This document shows positions 8,474 through 16,220 of a stretch of DNA of 64,000 bases, in pieces. Each line of letters opens with the position of its first letter. Position 1 is the stretch's first letter. Made by a program: the position numbers and the translations under genes. The notes beneath the pieces were generated by a model. That model saw only the letters and a program-made list of their open reading frames with translations, did not search any database and had not been told where the DNA came from. Origin of the DNA: Frigoribacterium sp. Leaf263 (lineage in GTDB: Bacteria; Actinomycetota; Actinomycetes; Actinomycetales; Microbacteriaceae). The stretch lies in contig NZ_LMMO01000001.1 of NCBI RefSeq assembly GCF_001422285.1, forward strand, positions 720,370 to 784,369, read 5' to 3'.

Positions 8474-9046
8474 ATGACGCAAGACATGATCGACGAGGTC
8501 GTCCGGCAGCGGATCCGCGGGCTGCGGGTGGCGCGCGGGTGGACCCTCGAGGCGCTGTCGACGCGCTGCTACCTCTCGACGTCGACGCTGAGCCGCATCG
8601 AGACCGGGCATCGCCGCATCGCGCTCGATCAGCTGGTGCCGATCGCGCAGGCGCTCGGGACGACGCTCGATCAGCTGGTCGAGCCCGAGGGCGACGACGA
8701 CGTCGTCATCCGCCCCGAGCCCGAGGCGAGCGCCGGGCTGACCGTCTGGCTGCTGTCGAGGGAGCGCGACCGTCGGGGCGTGACGATCGCGAAGATGCGC
8801 ATCACCTCGGAGCGGGAGGTCGGCGAGGCCCGCGTGCACCCCGGCTACGAGTGGTTCACGGTGCTGAGCGGCACGGTCCGGCTGCGTCTCGGTGAGCGCG
8901 AGATCCTCGTGCGGCAGGGGCAGGCGGCGGAGTTCTCGACGATGACGCCTCACGTGATCGAGGCGCACGAGGGTCCGGTCGAGGTGCTGACGATCTTCGA
9001 CCACGACGGCGAGCGGGCGCACCTGCCGGGGCATCGAGGCGCCTGA
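8474..9046 (+). CDS. XRE family regulator with cupin domain
   Basis: A 190-residue transcription factor. Residues 10-65 form an HTH_3 domain (RGLRVARGWTLEALS, then SRIETGHRRIALDQL). Residues 110-185 form a cupin_2 barrel (HPGYEWFTVLSGTVRL, then HVIEAHEGPVEVLTIFD) that likely binds a small ligand. This XRE-cupin architecture commonly controls adjacent detoxification or amino-acid genes, but the target here is unclear. The next gene downstream lies on the other strand. The ATG at 8474 fits the leaderless -10 box better than the TTG six bases earlier. Confidence 0.88.
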   Translation: MTQDMIDEVVRQRIRGLRVARGWTLEALSTRCYLSTSTLSRIETGHRRIALDQLVPIAQALGTTLDQLVEPEGDDDVVIRPEPEASAGLTVWLLSRERDRRGVTIAKMRITSEREVGEARVHPGYEWFTVLSGTVRLRLGEREILVRQGQAAEFSTMTPHVIEAHEGPVEVLTIFDHDGERAHLPGHRGA

Positions 9047-9133
9047 GGCGCGGCGGATGTCTGCGGCGCGGCGCGGGGCCTCGTGCGTGCGCCCGGCCGT
9101 GCCGGCTGAGCGGGGGAGTGCTCACTCGGATCG

Positions 9134-9246
9134 GCTATCACGCATGGGTGCGCATCAGCCGCTGGCGGGCCCGCCCTCTGCTGGAGGCCAGGAGGTGGAG
9201 GGGGCCGTGCTCTCCGTCGAGCTCTTACGCATGGATGCGTGATAGC
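9134..9246. repeat. Widely spaced 12-bp inverted repeat
   Basis: GCTATCACGCAT (9134-9145) and ATGCGTGATAGC (9235-9246) are exact reverse complements 89 bp apart. Each arm is also part of its own local palindrome (CACGCATGGGTGCG and ACGCATGGATGCGT). It lies in the gap between the XRE-cupin gene and the frameshifted membrane gene. It could be a looped operator, a long hairpin or the ends of a tiny element. Confidence 0.75.
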
Positions 9247-9268
9247 TGTGGGCTGACGGCCCCGCCCT

Positions 9269-9668
9269 CTACCCGTCGCCGCGCGGTGGTCGATACCTGG
9301 CGAGCGGGTCCGACGAGGAGGCGCGGCGGGGTGCTGCTGACGCTGCTGCGAGATCTCGGGAGGGGCCGGCCTCAGCGGGTGCCCCCGTCGACATGAGCGG
9401 CGGCCACCTGCTCTCGGCGACGCGCAGGACGAGCGCCGCGAGGAGCCCGAGCAGCCCCGCCGCGAAGGCGATCGGCGCGAGGGATCCGACGATGACGCTG
9501 GGCATCGCCCCGTCGGGTGGGACGCAGACGCCGTCTTCGTCGCAGGCCAGCGAGCTGTAGGCGGCGAGCGGTGGGGGGGACGGCTCGGAAGACGGCCAGG
9601 GCGACGACGGAGCCGACCGCCGCCACCGAGGAGGCGATGATGAGGAGCGACTCCGGAAAGCGGGGCAT
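9269..9668 (-). pseudogene. Small membrane protein gene with a frameshift at a C7 run
   Basis: The minus-strand start ATG (9666-9668) is preceded 7 nt upstream by TAGGGT, the leaderless pattern of this genome. It encodes MPRFPESLLIIASSVAAV and a first membrane helix. At the run of seven C (G on plus, 9573-9579) the frame must change. The other frame then continues with LAAYSSLACDEDGVCVPPDG, a second helix (PIAFAAGLLGLLAALVLRV) and a tail to a stop at 9269. The joined product is about 133 residues with two membrane helices and an extracellular CDEDGVC loop. It is a broken gene, a phase-variable gene, or a base-calling error at the homopolymer. Confidence 0.65.
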
Positions 9669-9675
9669 GTCTCTG

Positions 9676-9681
9676 ACCCTA
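9676..9681 (-). promoter_or_regulatory. Leaderless -10 box (frameshifted membrane gene)
   Basis: On the minus strand, TAGGGT ends 7 nt before the ATG. It supports the gene being real despite the frameshift. Confidence 0.55.
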
Positions 9682-9824
9682 TATCGGCCGTGATGGCGAG
9701 ACGAGCGAGGCTGGGCGACACGTGTAGCCGTGTGGCGCCCGCCAGCGTACCGTGCGACGTGCAGGCTCGCCGACGAGCCCGACCGGCCCCGACGGCCGGC
9801 CCCCGACGACGGAAGGTACGCATC

Positions 9825-10577
9825 ATGGCTCGATTCGACAACAGGACGGCGCTCGTCACGGGCGGCGGAAGCGGCATCGGCGCCGCCATCTCGCGCGCGC
9901 TCGCGGCCGAGGGCGCCTCGGTCGTCGTCACGGACATCGAGCTCGACGCCGCGCAGGCCGTCGTCGACCAGATCGTCGCCGCGGGCGGCACGGCGGCCGC
10001 GTTCGAGCAGAACACCGCGAAGGCCGAGCAGTCGGAGGCGGCGGTCGAGTTCGCGAAGACCACGTACGGCGCCCTGCACCTCGCGGTCAACAACGCCGGC
10101 ATCGGCGCCGCTCCGGCCGACATCGGCGACTACGACGTCGCCGCCTGGGATCGCGTCCGCGGCGTCGACCTCGACGGCGTCTTCTACGGCCTGCGGTACC
10201 AGCTGCCCGCCATGGTCGAGGCCGGGGGAGGCGCGATCGTCAACATGAGCTCCGTGCTCGGCTCGGTCGGCCTCGCGCAGAACGCCGCGTACGTCGCCAG
10301 CAAGCACGCCCTCGTCGGTCTCACGAAGGTCGCCGGGCTCGAGTACTCGGCCCGCGGGGTGCGGACCAACGCCGTCGGCCCCGGCTTCATCGACACCCCG
10401 CTCGTCCGGTCGTCGCTCGACGGGGACGCCCTCGCGCACCTCGAATCGCAGCACGCGACCGGCCGCCTCGGCACCGACAGAGAGGTGTCGGCGCTCGTGC
10501 TGTTCCTCCTGAGCGACGAGGCGTCGTTCATCACGGGCAGCTACCACCTCGTCGACGGCGGCTACTCGGCTCACTAG
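9825..10577 (+). CDS. Short-chain dehydrogenase/reductase
   Basis: Classical SDR of 250 residues, NAD(P)-dependent, cytoplasmic. It has the cofactor motif TGGGSGIG (residues 13-20), NNAG, and the catalytic Ser (MSSVLGS) with YVASK giving Tyr and Lys. VTDIELD after beta-2 (acidic Asp) suggests NAD preference, from family knowledge. The start at 9825 has GGAAGG ten bases upstream. It stands alone, so its substrate cannot be read from context. Confidence 0.92.
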   Translation: MARFDNRTALVTGGGSGIGAAISRALAAEGASVVVTDIELDAAQAVVDQIVAAGGTAAAFEQNTAKAEQSEAAVEFAKTTYGALHLAVNNAGIGAAPADIGDYDVAAWDRVRGVDLDGVFYGLRYQLPAMVEAGGGAIVNMSSVLGSVGLAQNAAYVASKHALVGLTKVAGLEYSARGVRTNAVGPGFIDTPLVRSSLDGDALAHLESQHATGRLGTDREVSALVLFLLSDEASFITGSYHLVDGGYSAH

Positions 10578-10579
10578 AG

Positions 10580-10635
10580 CGCGCCTCCTCGGTCCGTCGC
10601 CTCGCCGACCCGTCGCGTGCTCCCCAGGAGGCGCG
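10580..10635. repeat. GGAGGCGCGG-family inverted pair
   Basis: CGCGCCTCCT (10580-10589) and AGGAGGCGCG (10626-10635), with CGCCGACCC and GGGTCGGCG nested inside or extending the arms. It lies immediately after the SDR stop and before the response-regulator promoter, so it may act as a terminator. Confidence 0.6.
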
Positions 10636-10666
10636 GGTCGGCGGGCATGGACACGTCCGGCGACCG

Positions 10667-10683
10667 CTTCAGCCGCGCTTCAG
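10667..10683 (+). promoter_or_regulatory. CTTCAG direct repeat, putative response-regulator box
   Basis: CTTCAG at 10667 and again at 10678, 11 bp apart, the spacing expected for two OmpR-family monomers on one DNA face. CACAAT (10695-10700) downstream could be the -10. The same hexamer recurs three times before the PepSY-like gene, so autoregulation is likely. Confidence 0.55.
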
Positions 10684-10739
10684 CGCCCGCCCGCCACAAT
10701 GGGCTTCTCGCGCACCCGGCGCGTCGTCAGGAGGCCCTC

Positions 10740-11417
10740 GTGCGCGTGCTCGTCGTCGAAGACCAGGCCGCCCTCGCCGAGGGGCTGCGGCTGGGGCTCG
10801 AGGCCGAGGGCATCGCGGTCGACGTGGCCGGCACGGGCACCGACGGGCTCTGGCGCACGCGCGAGGGCACGTACGACGCCGTCGTGCTCGACATCATGCT
10901 GCCCGGCATGAGCGGTTACGCCGTCTGCCGAGCCATGCGCGAGGGCGGCGACTGGACCCCCGTCATCATGCTGACGGCCAAAGACGGCGACTGGGACCAG
11001 GTTGAGGCCCTCGACACCGGCGCCGACGACTATCTGACCAAGCCCTTCTCGTTCGTCGTGCTGCTCGCGCGGCTCCGGGCGCTCGTCCGACGCGGTGCGC
11101 GCGAGCGGCCGGTCGTGCTGGAGGCCGGCGACCTGCGCGTCGACCCCGCGTCCCGCAGCGTCCACCGGGGCGACTCCGCGATCGAGCTGACGAGTCGGGA
11201 GTTCGCCGTGCTCGAGTTCCTCATGCGGCACGTGGGGCAGGTCGTCACCAAGCGGCAGGTGCTCGACGGCGTCTGGAACGACGACTTCGAGGGCGACCCC
11301 AACATCGTCGAGGTGTACGTGCGGCATCTCCGCAACAAGGTCGACCGCCCGTTCGGCCGCGAATCGATCGTGACGATGCGCGGCGCCGGCTACCGACTCG
11401 AGGCGCAGGGTGGCTGA
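10740..11417 (+). CDS. OmpR family response regulator
   Basis: Two-domain DNA-binding regulator, 225 residues. The receiver domain opens MRVLVVEDQ, has the phospho-acceptor Asp in VVLDIMLPG and the Lys in YLTKPF. The C-terminal winged helix includes ELTSREFAVLEFLMRH and VRHLRNKVD. The GTG at 10740 has AGGAGG five bases upstream; longer in-frame starts would lie before the probable -10. It overlaps the histidine kinase gene by 8 bp. The shared CTTCAG repeats upstream of itself and of the PepSY-like gene suggest what it binds. Confidence 0.93.
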   Translation: MRVLVVEDQAALAEGLRLGLEAEGIAVDVAGTGTDGLWRTREGTYDAVVLDIMLPGMSGYAVCRAMREGGDWTPVIMLTAKDGDWDQVEALDTGADDYLTKPFSFVVLLARLRALVRRGARERPVVLEAGDLRVDPASRSVHRGDSAIELTSREFAVLEFLMRHVGQVVTKRQVLDGVWNDDFEGDPNIVEVYVRHLRNKVDRPFGRESIVTMRGAGYRLEAQGG

Positions 11418-12948
11418 GGCTGCCGGCGCGACGCCCCGGGCCGGGCACCGCGCCTCGCTCCGGCTGCGGATCACCGTCGCGGCCGTGCTCGCCGTGGCCC
11501 TCACCCTGGGCGTCTTCACGCTCGTCTTCGCCCTCGTGCAGCGGGCCGTGCTCGACGACGTCCCGCGATCGTCGGCGACGGCCGACGCCGACCGGGTCGT
11601 CTCGGCGATCGAGGCGGGCACGTCGCCGGTGACCGCGGCGGCCGGCGACACCGACGACGGCGCCGTGCTGGTGGTCGACCGCACCGGCGCGCTGCTCGCC
11701 GCCGGCGGCGACGACGACCTGCTCGAGCACCTCACCGACGGCAGCGTCGGAGGCCCCGCGTCGCTCGACTCGACGACGCGCATCGACGGCGACCGGTACG
11801 TGGTCGAGACGGAGCGGGCCGTGCGGCCGGACGCCGACGCGAGCGACGACAGCGGCAGCAGCGGCAGCGGAAGCAGCGGTCGCGGCGGTTCGGCGACGGG
11901 CTCCGGCGACGACTCCGCCGGCGACGCCGACTCCGACGACGAGACCGACGCGGACGCCGACGACGCCGCGAGCACGCCGGCGGACCCGGCGGCGACCGTC
12001 ACCGTCGTCGCCGTGCGATCCCTCGAGGAGGCGCGGGCCGCCTCCTCGGCCAGCCTCGTGACCCTCGGGGTCGCGATCCCGGTCGCCCTGCTGGTGCTCG
12101 GCGTGACGACCTGGCTCGTCGTCGGGCGGGCGCTGCGCCCCGTCGAGGCGATGCGCCGCGAGGTCGACGCCGTGACCGCGGCCCAGCTCGACCGTCGCGT
12201 GGCCGACCCCGGCGGATCCGACGAGGTGGCGCGCCTGGCCCGCACGCTGAACGTGATGCTCGCCCGTCTCGAGTCGTCCGCCGCGGCGCAGCGACGGTTC
12301 GTCGGCGACGCGTCGCACGAGCTGAAGACGCCGCTCGCGACGATCCGCCAGCACGCCGAGGTCGCCCTGCTGCACCCCGAGAGCATCGACGGCGTCGCGC
12401 TCGCCGGCACGGTCATGACCGAGGAGGCGCGGCTCACGGCGCTCGTGCAGGGCCTGCTGGTGCTCGCCCGGGCCGACGAGGGGGCCCTCGGCGTCACCCG
12501 TCGCCCCGTCGACCTCGACGACCTCGTGGTCGCCGAGACCGCTCGCCTGCGGAGCACGGCGCCCGCCCTGACCATCGACGCGACCGGGGTCGGCCCCGCC
12601 CGGGTCGAAGGCGACGAGGGCCTGCTCGGGCAGGTCGTCCGGAACCTGCTCGCGAACGCCTCGCGCCATGCGGCGACCCGAGTCTCGGTGGGGCTCGTCG
12701 AGCGTCAGGGGCGAGCCGTCCTCACCGTCGACGACGACGGCGCGGGCGTGCCCGAGGCCGAGCGCGAGAGGGTCTTCGACCGGTTCGTGCGACTCGACGA
12801 GGCCCGGGCCCGCGACTCCGGCGGCAGCGGGCTGGGGCTCGCCATCGTGCGCGAGATCGCCCGCGTGCACGGCGGCGCGGTCACCGTCGACTCCTCCCCG
12901 CTCGGAGGCGCGCGCTTCGTCGTCGACCTCCCGTCCGGGCTGCTCTGA
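11410..12948 (+). CDS. Sensor histidine kinase
   Basis: Membrane kinase of 512 residues. The first helix is near residues 20-45, followed by an extracytoplasmic sensor with an unusual Ser/Gly/Asp-rich low-complexity stretch (about 135-195). The second helix is near 215-240, followed by a HAMP domain. The H-box is SHELKTPL; the ATPase has N-box NLLANASRH, G1 DDDGAGVP and G2 GGSGLGLAI. It phosphorylates the response regulator encoded just upstream, with which it overlaps. The Asp-rich sensor loop and the Asp-rich secreted PepSY-like product downstream suggest sensing of a cation or envelope state, which is inference. Confidence 0.93.
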   Translation: MAEAAGATPRAGHRASLRLRITVAAVLAVALTLGVFTLVFALVQRAVLDDVPRSSATADADRVVSAIEAGTSPVTAAAGDTDDGAVLVVDRTGALLAAGGDDDLLEHLTDGSVGGPASLDSTTRIDGDRYVVETERAVRPDADASDDSGSSGSGSSGRGGSATGSGDDSAGDADSDDETDADADDAASTPADPAATVTVVAVRSLEEARAASSASLVTLGVAIPVALLVLGVTTWLVVGRALRPVEAMRREVDAVTAAQLDRRVADPGGSDEVARLARTLNVMLARLESSAAAQRRFVGDASHELKTPLATIRQHAEVALLHPESIDGVALAGTVMTEEARLTALVQGLLVLARADEGALGVTRRPVDLDDLVVAETARLRSTAPALTIDATGVGPARVEGDEGLLGQVVRNLLANASRHAATRVSVGLVERQGRAVLTVDDDGAGVPEAERERVFDRFVRLDEARARDSGGSGLGLAIVREIARVHGGAVTVDSSPLGGARFVVDLPSGLL

Positions 12949-13000
12949 CGCGGTCCCGCTCCGCGACGCGCGATCGGCGACCGGGGTCGACCCGCGCCTC

Positions 13001-13037
13001 CTGAAGGTTCCTTCAGCGGGCTTCAGGGTCGCTTCAG
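13001..13037 (+). promoter_or_regulatory. Triple CTTCAG box before the PepSY-like gene
   Basis: CTTCAG occurs at 13011, 13021 and 13032 (spacing 10 and 11 bp). The first copy is also the right half of CTGAAGGTTCCTTCAG (13001-13016). A possible -10, CAGAGT, is at 13049. The layout is that of an OmpR-family activated promoter and matches the box before the response-regulator gene. Confidence 0.6.
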
Positions 13038-13126
13038 TGCCGCCGATCCAGAGTGATGTCATCAGCTCGACCGGCGCCCCCGCCGCGTCGGAAGCCGGCC
13101 CGACGGGCCCCACGATCGGAGACACC

Positions 13127-13753
13127 GTGAAGAAGAAGACCATGATCATCGCCGGAGCGGCCGCGGCCGTCATCGTCCTCGCCGGCGGCGGCATCGCCGT
13201 CGCCTCGAACCTGGACGACCGCGTCTCGGCGTCCGACCGCGAGACCGTCTCGCAGGCCGCGCTCGACGAGGTCGGCGGCGGCGTCGTCACCGACCTCGAC
13301 CGGCTCGACGACGGCCTCGAGGGCTACGAGGTCGACGTCACCCGCGACGACGGCCGCGAGGTCACCGTGCTCCTCGACGGCGACCGCCAGGTCGTCTCGA
13401 GCCGGGTCGACGACCGCGACGACCGCGACGGCTCCGACCGGCGCGACGACCGTGGCGACGACGCCGACGCCGACGACCGCTCGGGCGACGACGCGTCCGG
13501 CACGGGCACGGCCGCGCCCAGCGCCGGTGACGACCGCGACGACTCCGACCTGACCGGCGCCGACTACGACCGCGCCTCGGCCGCCGCGATCGAGGAGGCC
13601 GGCGGCGGCGTCGTCACCGACGCCGACCGCAGCGACGACGCCGGCGTCGCCTACGAGGTCGACGTGCGCCTCGACGACGGCACCGAGGTCGACGTCGACC
13701 TGGACGCCGACTTCGGCGTCGTCCGCACCGACGTCGACGCTCCCCGCAGCTGA
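13127..13753 (+). CDS. Secreted protein with two PepSY-like repeats
   Basis: 208 residues. VKKKTMIIAGAAAAVIVLAG is a signal or anchor helix. Two homologous domains follow, each with a G(G)GVVTD core and a YEVDV strand (about residues 45-100 and 150-205), separated by a very acidic Asp/Arg linker. The pattern matches PepSY-type domains, which often sit in the envelope beside two-component systems. The GTG at 13127 has GGAGA upstream. The CTTCAG triple box makes it the likely main target of the upstream two-component pair. Confidence 0.82.
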   Translation: MKKKTMIIAGAAAAVIVLAGGGIAVASNLDDRVSASDRETVSQAALDEVGGGVVTDLDRLDDGLEGYEVDVTRDDGREVTVLLDGDRQVVSSRVDDRDDRDGSDRRDDRGDDADADDRSGDDASGTGTAAPSAGDDRDDSDLTGADYDRASAAAIEEAGGGVVTDADRSDDAGVAYEVDVRLDDGTEVDVDLDADFGVVRTDVDAPRS

Positions 13754-13771
13754 TCGACGACGACGCAGCCC

Positions 13772-13810
13772 AGGAGGCGCGGATCGGCTCACCGGCCGAC
13801 CCGCGCCTCC
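13772..13810. terminator. GGAGGCGCGG inverted pair
   Basis: GGAGGCGCGG (13773-13782) and CCGCGCCTCC (13801-13810); the stem extends inward as TCGG/CCGA after one mismatch. It lies 20 nt after the PepSY-like gene stop. Confidence 0.65.
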
Positions 13811-13861
13811 CGTCGTCCCCGCCTCGCCCGCGGTGTCGCACGCTGCTGGCAGGATGACCCC

Positions 13862-14728
13862 GTGCCCCAGTTCACCCCCGCCCGTGGCGACCACACGTTC
13901 GTCGACGCCCACGGCGTCACCGTCCACTACTACGCGTGGCGCGCGGCCTCGCCGAAGGGCGTCGTGCAGATCGCCCACGGCGTCGCCGAGCACGCGCTGC
14001 GCTACGAGGCGCTCGCCCACGACCTCGTCCGCGCCGGCTACACCGTCTACGCCGACGACCATCTCGGCCACGGGCAGACGGGTCTCGGTCAGTGGGGCGG
14101 CGATCACACGAAGCTCGGCCGGCTGGGTCCCTCGGGCCTCGCGGGCACGATCGAGGCGATCACCCAGCTGACGGGCATCATCCGGGCCGACGAGCCGGGG
14201 CTGCCGCTGGTCGGCCTCGGGCACTCGTGGGGGTCGCTCATGATGCAGAAGATCATCGACCGCCGTGCCTCGCTCTTCGACGCGGTCGTGCTCAGCGGCA
14301 CGGCGTACCGCATGCCGGGCAGCATGAACGGCGGCGACCTCAACAAGCGGCACGCGCACGAGGGCGGCACGGGGTTCGAGTGGCTCAGCCGCGACCCGGC
14401 GGTCGTCGAGCGCGCCGTCGCCGACCCGCTGATGACGGTGGCGACCGTGGCGAAGCTGTTCGGCTACCGCGACGCCCTGCGGCTCTTCGGGCGCCCCTCG
14501 CGCACCCTCGACTCCGACCCGCCCGTGCTGATCCTCGTCGGTGACGACGACACCCTCGGCGGCGAGGCCAGCGCCCGTCGGCTCGCGACGGCGTACCTGC
14601 GGCGCAGCCGCCTCAGCGACGTCGAGCTGATCGTGTACACGGGCGCCCGGCATGAGGTATTCGCCGAGACGAACCGCGACGAGGTCGTCGCCGATCTCGT
14701 CCGGTGGCTCGACGACCGAGTGGCCTAG
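13862..14728 (+). CDS. Alpha/beta hydrolase, monoacylglycerol-lipase-like
   Basis: 288-residue serine hydrolase with the Hydrolase_4 (serine aminopeptidase S33) pattern. Features are the HG oxyanion turn in IAHGVAEHALRY, nucleophile elbow GHSWGS, acid in LVGDDDTL and catalytic His in GARHEVF. It probably cleaves a lipid ester such as monoacylglycerol. The GTG start at 13862 is 6 nt after CAGGAT, a leaderless arrangement. It is followed 10 nt later by the lipoate-ligase-like gene, but that gene has its own leaderless -10 box overlapping this stop. Confidence 0.88.
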   Translation: MPQFTPARGDHTFVDAHGVTVHYYAWRAASPKGVVQIAHGVAEHALRYEALAHDLVRAGYTVYADDHLGHGQTGLGQWGGDHTKLGRLGPSGLAGTIEAITQLTGIIRADEPGLPLVGLGHSWGSLMMQKIIDRRASLFDAVVLSGTAYRMPGSMNGGDLNKRHAHEGGTGFEWLSRDPAVVERAVADPLMTVATVAKLFGYRDALRLFGRPSRTLDSDPPVLILVGDDDTLGGEASARRLATAYLRRSRLSDVELIVYTGARHEVFAETNRDEVVADLVRWLDDRVA

Positions 14729-14731
14729 GCT
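14726..14731 (+). promoter_or_regulatory. Leaderless -10 box (lipoate ligase-like gene)
   Basis: TAGGCT overlaps the hydrolase stop codon and ends 7 nt before the ATG at 14739. Confidence 0.55.
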
Positions 14732-14738
14732 GCGACCC

Positions 14739-15788
14739 ATGCACGGTGAGTACAAGGTCCCAGGCGGAAAACTCGTGGTCGTCGATCTCGAGGTCGGCGA
14801 CGGCCGCATCACCGGGTTCCGCCTGGCAGGCGACTTCTTCCTCGAGCCGGACACCGCGCTCGACGCGATTGACCGGGCGGTCAACGGCCTGCCCGTCGAG
14901 TCGGACGCCGCGACGATCGCCGCGGCCATCCGCCGGGGTCTGCCCGACGACGCCGTGCTGCTCGGGTTCAGCCCCGAGGCGATCGCGGTGGCCGTCCGGC
15001 GCAGCCTGTCGAAGGCCACCGACTGGCGCGACTACGAGTGGCAGATCATCCACGACGAGCCGGTGTCGCCCAACATGCACCTCGCCCTCGACCAGGTGCT
15101 CACCGAAGAGGTCGGCGCCGGTCGCCGCGGCCCCACCCTCCGGTTCTGGGAGTGGAAGCAGCCGGCGGTCGTCATCGGCAGCTTCCAGTCGCTGAAGAAC
15201 GAGGTCGACCTCGACAGCGCGGCGCTCCACGGCTTCGAGGTGGTCCGTCGGATCAGCGGCGGCGGAGCCATGTTCATGGACGCCGAGTCGATCGTCACGT
15301 ACTCGCTCTACGCACCGGGCGAGCTCGTGCAGGGCATGAGCTTCGCCGACTCGTACGCCTACCTCGACGAGTGGGTCATCACGGCGCTCAAGTCGCTCGG
15401 CATCGACGCGTTCTACCAGCCGCTGAACGACATCACCTCGGCCAAGGGCAAGATCGGCGGTGCCGCGCAGAAGCGCCTCGGCAACGGCGCCCTGCTGCAC
15501 CACGCCACGATGTCGTACGACATGGACGGCGAGAAGATGGTGCAGGTGCTGCGCATCGGCCGCGAGAAGATGAGCGACAAGGGCACCACGAGCGCCGCGA
15601 AGCGGGTGGACCCGCTGCGCAGTCAGACCGGGCTGCCCCGCACCGAGATCATCGAGCGGTTGAAGCAGACGTTCACCGGGCTCTACGGCGCGACGACCGG
15701 GCACGTGACCGACGACGAGCTCGCTCAGGCCGAGCAGCTCGTCACGACGAAGTTCGCCACGCCCGAGTGGCTGCGTCGCGTCCCCTGA
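14739..15788 (+). CDS. Lipoate-protein ligase A family protein
   Basis: 349 residues. The N-terminal 90 residues (HGEYKVPGGKLVVVDLEVGD) resemble the lipoate-ligase accessory domain. The rest is the BPL/LPL catalytic domain, with RRISGGGAMFMD (the lipoyl-AMP binding loop) and SAKGKIGGAAQKR. In this arrangement the accessory domain precedes the catalytic domain, unlike E. coli LplA. It should activate free lipoate or transfer octanoyl/lipoyl groups to E2 or GcvH domains. The last 9 codons and the stop are tandemly duplicated. Confidence 0.85.
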   Translation: MHGEYKVPGGKLVVVDLEVGDGRITGFRLAGDFFLEPDTALDAIDRAVNGLPVESDAATIAAAIRRGLPDDAVLLGFSPEAIAVAVRRSLSKATDWRDYEWQIIHDEPVSPNMHLALDQVLTEEVGAGRRGPTLRFWEWKQPAVVIGSFQSLKNEVDLDSAALHGFEVVRRISGGGAMFMDAESIVTYSLYAPGELVQGMSFADSYAYLDEWVITALKSLGIDAFYQPLNDITSAKGKIGGAAQKRLGNGALLHHATMSYDMDGEKMVQVLRIGREKMSDKGTTSAAKRVDPLRSQTGLPRTEIIERLKQTFTGLYGATTGHVTDDELAQAEQLVTTKFATPEWLRRVP

Positions 15789-15816
15789 CGCCCGAGTGGC
15801 TGCGTCGCGTCCCCTG
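15759..15816. repeat. Perfect 29-bp tandem duplication spanning a stop codon
   Basis: The 29 bp at 15759-15787 (starting ACGCCCGAGTGGCTGCGTCG) are repeated exactly at 15788-15816. The first copy encodes TPEWLRRVP and most of the stop codon. The second copy lies outside the gene and again carries a TGA. No divergence between copies implies a recent event. Confidence 0.95.
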
Positions 15817-15835
15817 ACCCCCGAGGATGCGCGGG

Positions 15836-16120
15836 TCAGCGGGTGAGGAGCTCGCGGTAGTCGACGTGCTCGTCGATGTAGTCGGCGACGAACGGGCAGA
15901 GCGGCACGACGCGGCGCTCGCTGCCCTCGCGCACGTCGTCGAGGGCTCCCTGCACGAGCTGCGCGCCGAGCCCGGTCGAGCGGCGGCTGGGCTCGATCTC
16001 GGTGTGGGTGAAGCGGATCTCGTCACCGACGATCTCGTAGGCGGCGAAGCCGACGGTGGCATCGCCCTCGACGAGGGCGTACTGGTTCTGGTCCGGGCGG
16101 TTCTCGACGACGGTGCTCAT
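15836..16120 (-). CDS. Small GNAT-like acetyltransferase (YidJ/COG2388 type)
   Basis: 94 residues, the short single-domain N-acetyltransferase fold. It has AAYEIVGDEIRFTHTEIEPS, then RSTGLGAQLVQGAL as the acetyl-CoA loop, and LCPFVADYIDEHVDYRELL at the end, a signature of this subfamily. The substrate is unknown. On the minus strand, TAGCGT (16127-16132) lies 6 nt before the ATG, a leaderless arrangement. It is convergent with the lipoate ligase-like gene. Confidence 0.85.
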   Translation of the reverse strand: MSTVVENRPDQNQYALVEGDATVGFAAYEIVGDEIRFTHTEIEPSRRSTGLGAQLVQGALDDVREGSERRVVPLCPFVADYIDEHVDYRELLTR

Positions 16121-16208
16121 CCCGCCACGCTACGCCTGCGGGCCCGTGCTGCTCCGGGCACGGCGAGCAGGCGCGGCGTCGCCTGCGCGATCGGCCGTCG
16201 CCACCCGA

Positions 16209-16214
16209 CAGAAT
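16209..16214 (+). promoter_or_regulatory. Leaderless -10 box (DNA methyltransferase)
   Basis: CAGAAT ends 6 nt before the ATG at 16221. Confidence 0.45.
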
Positions 16215-16220
16215 GGGGGC

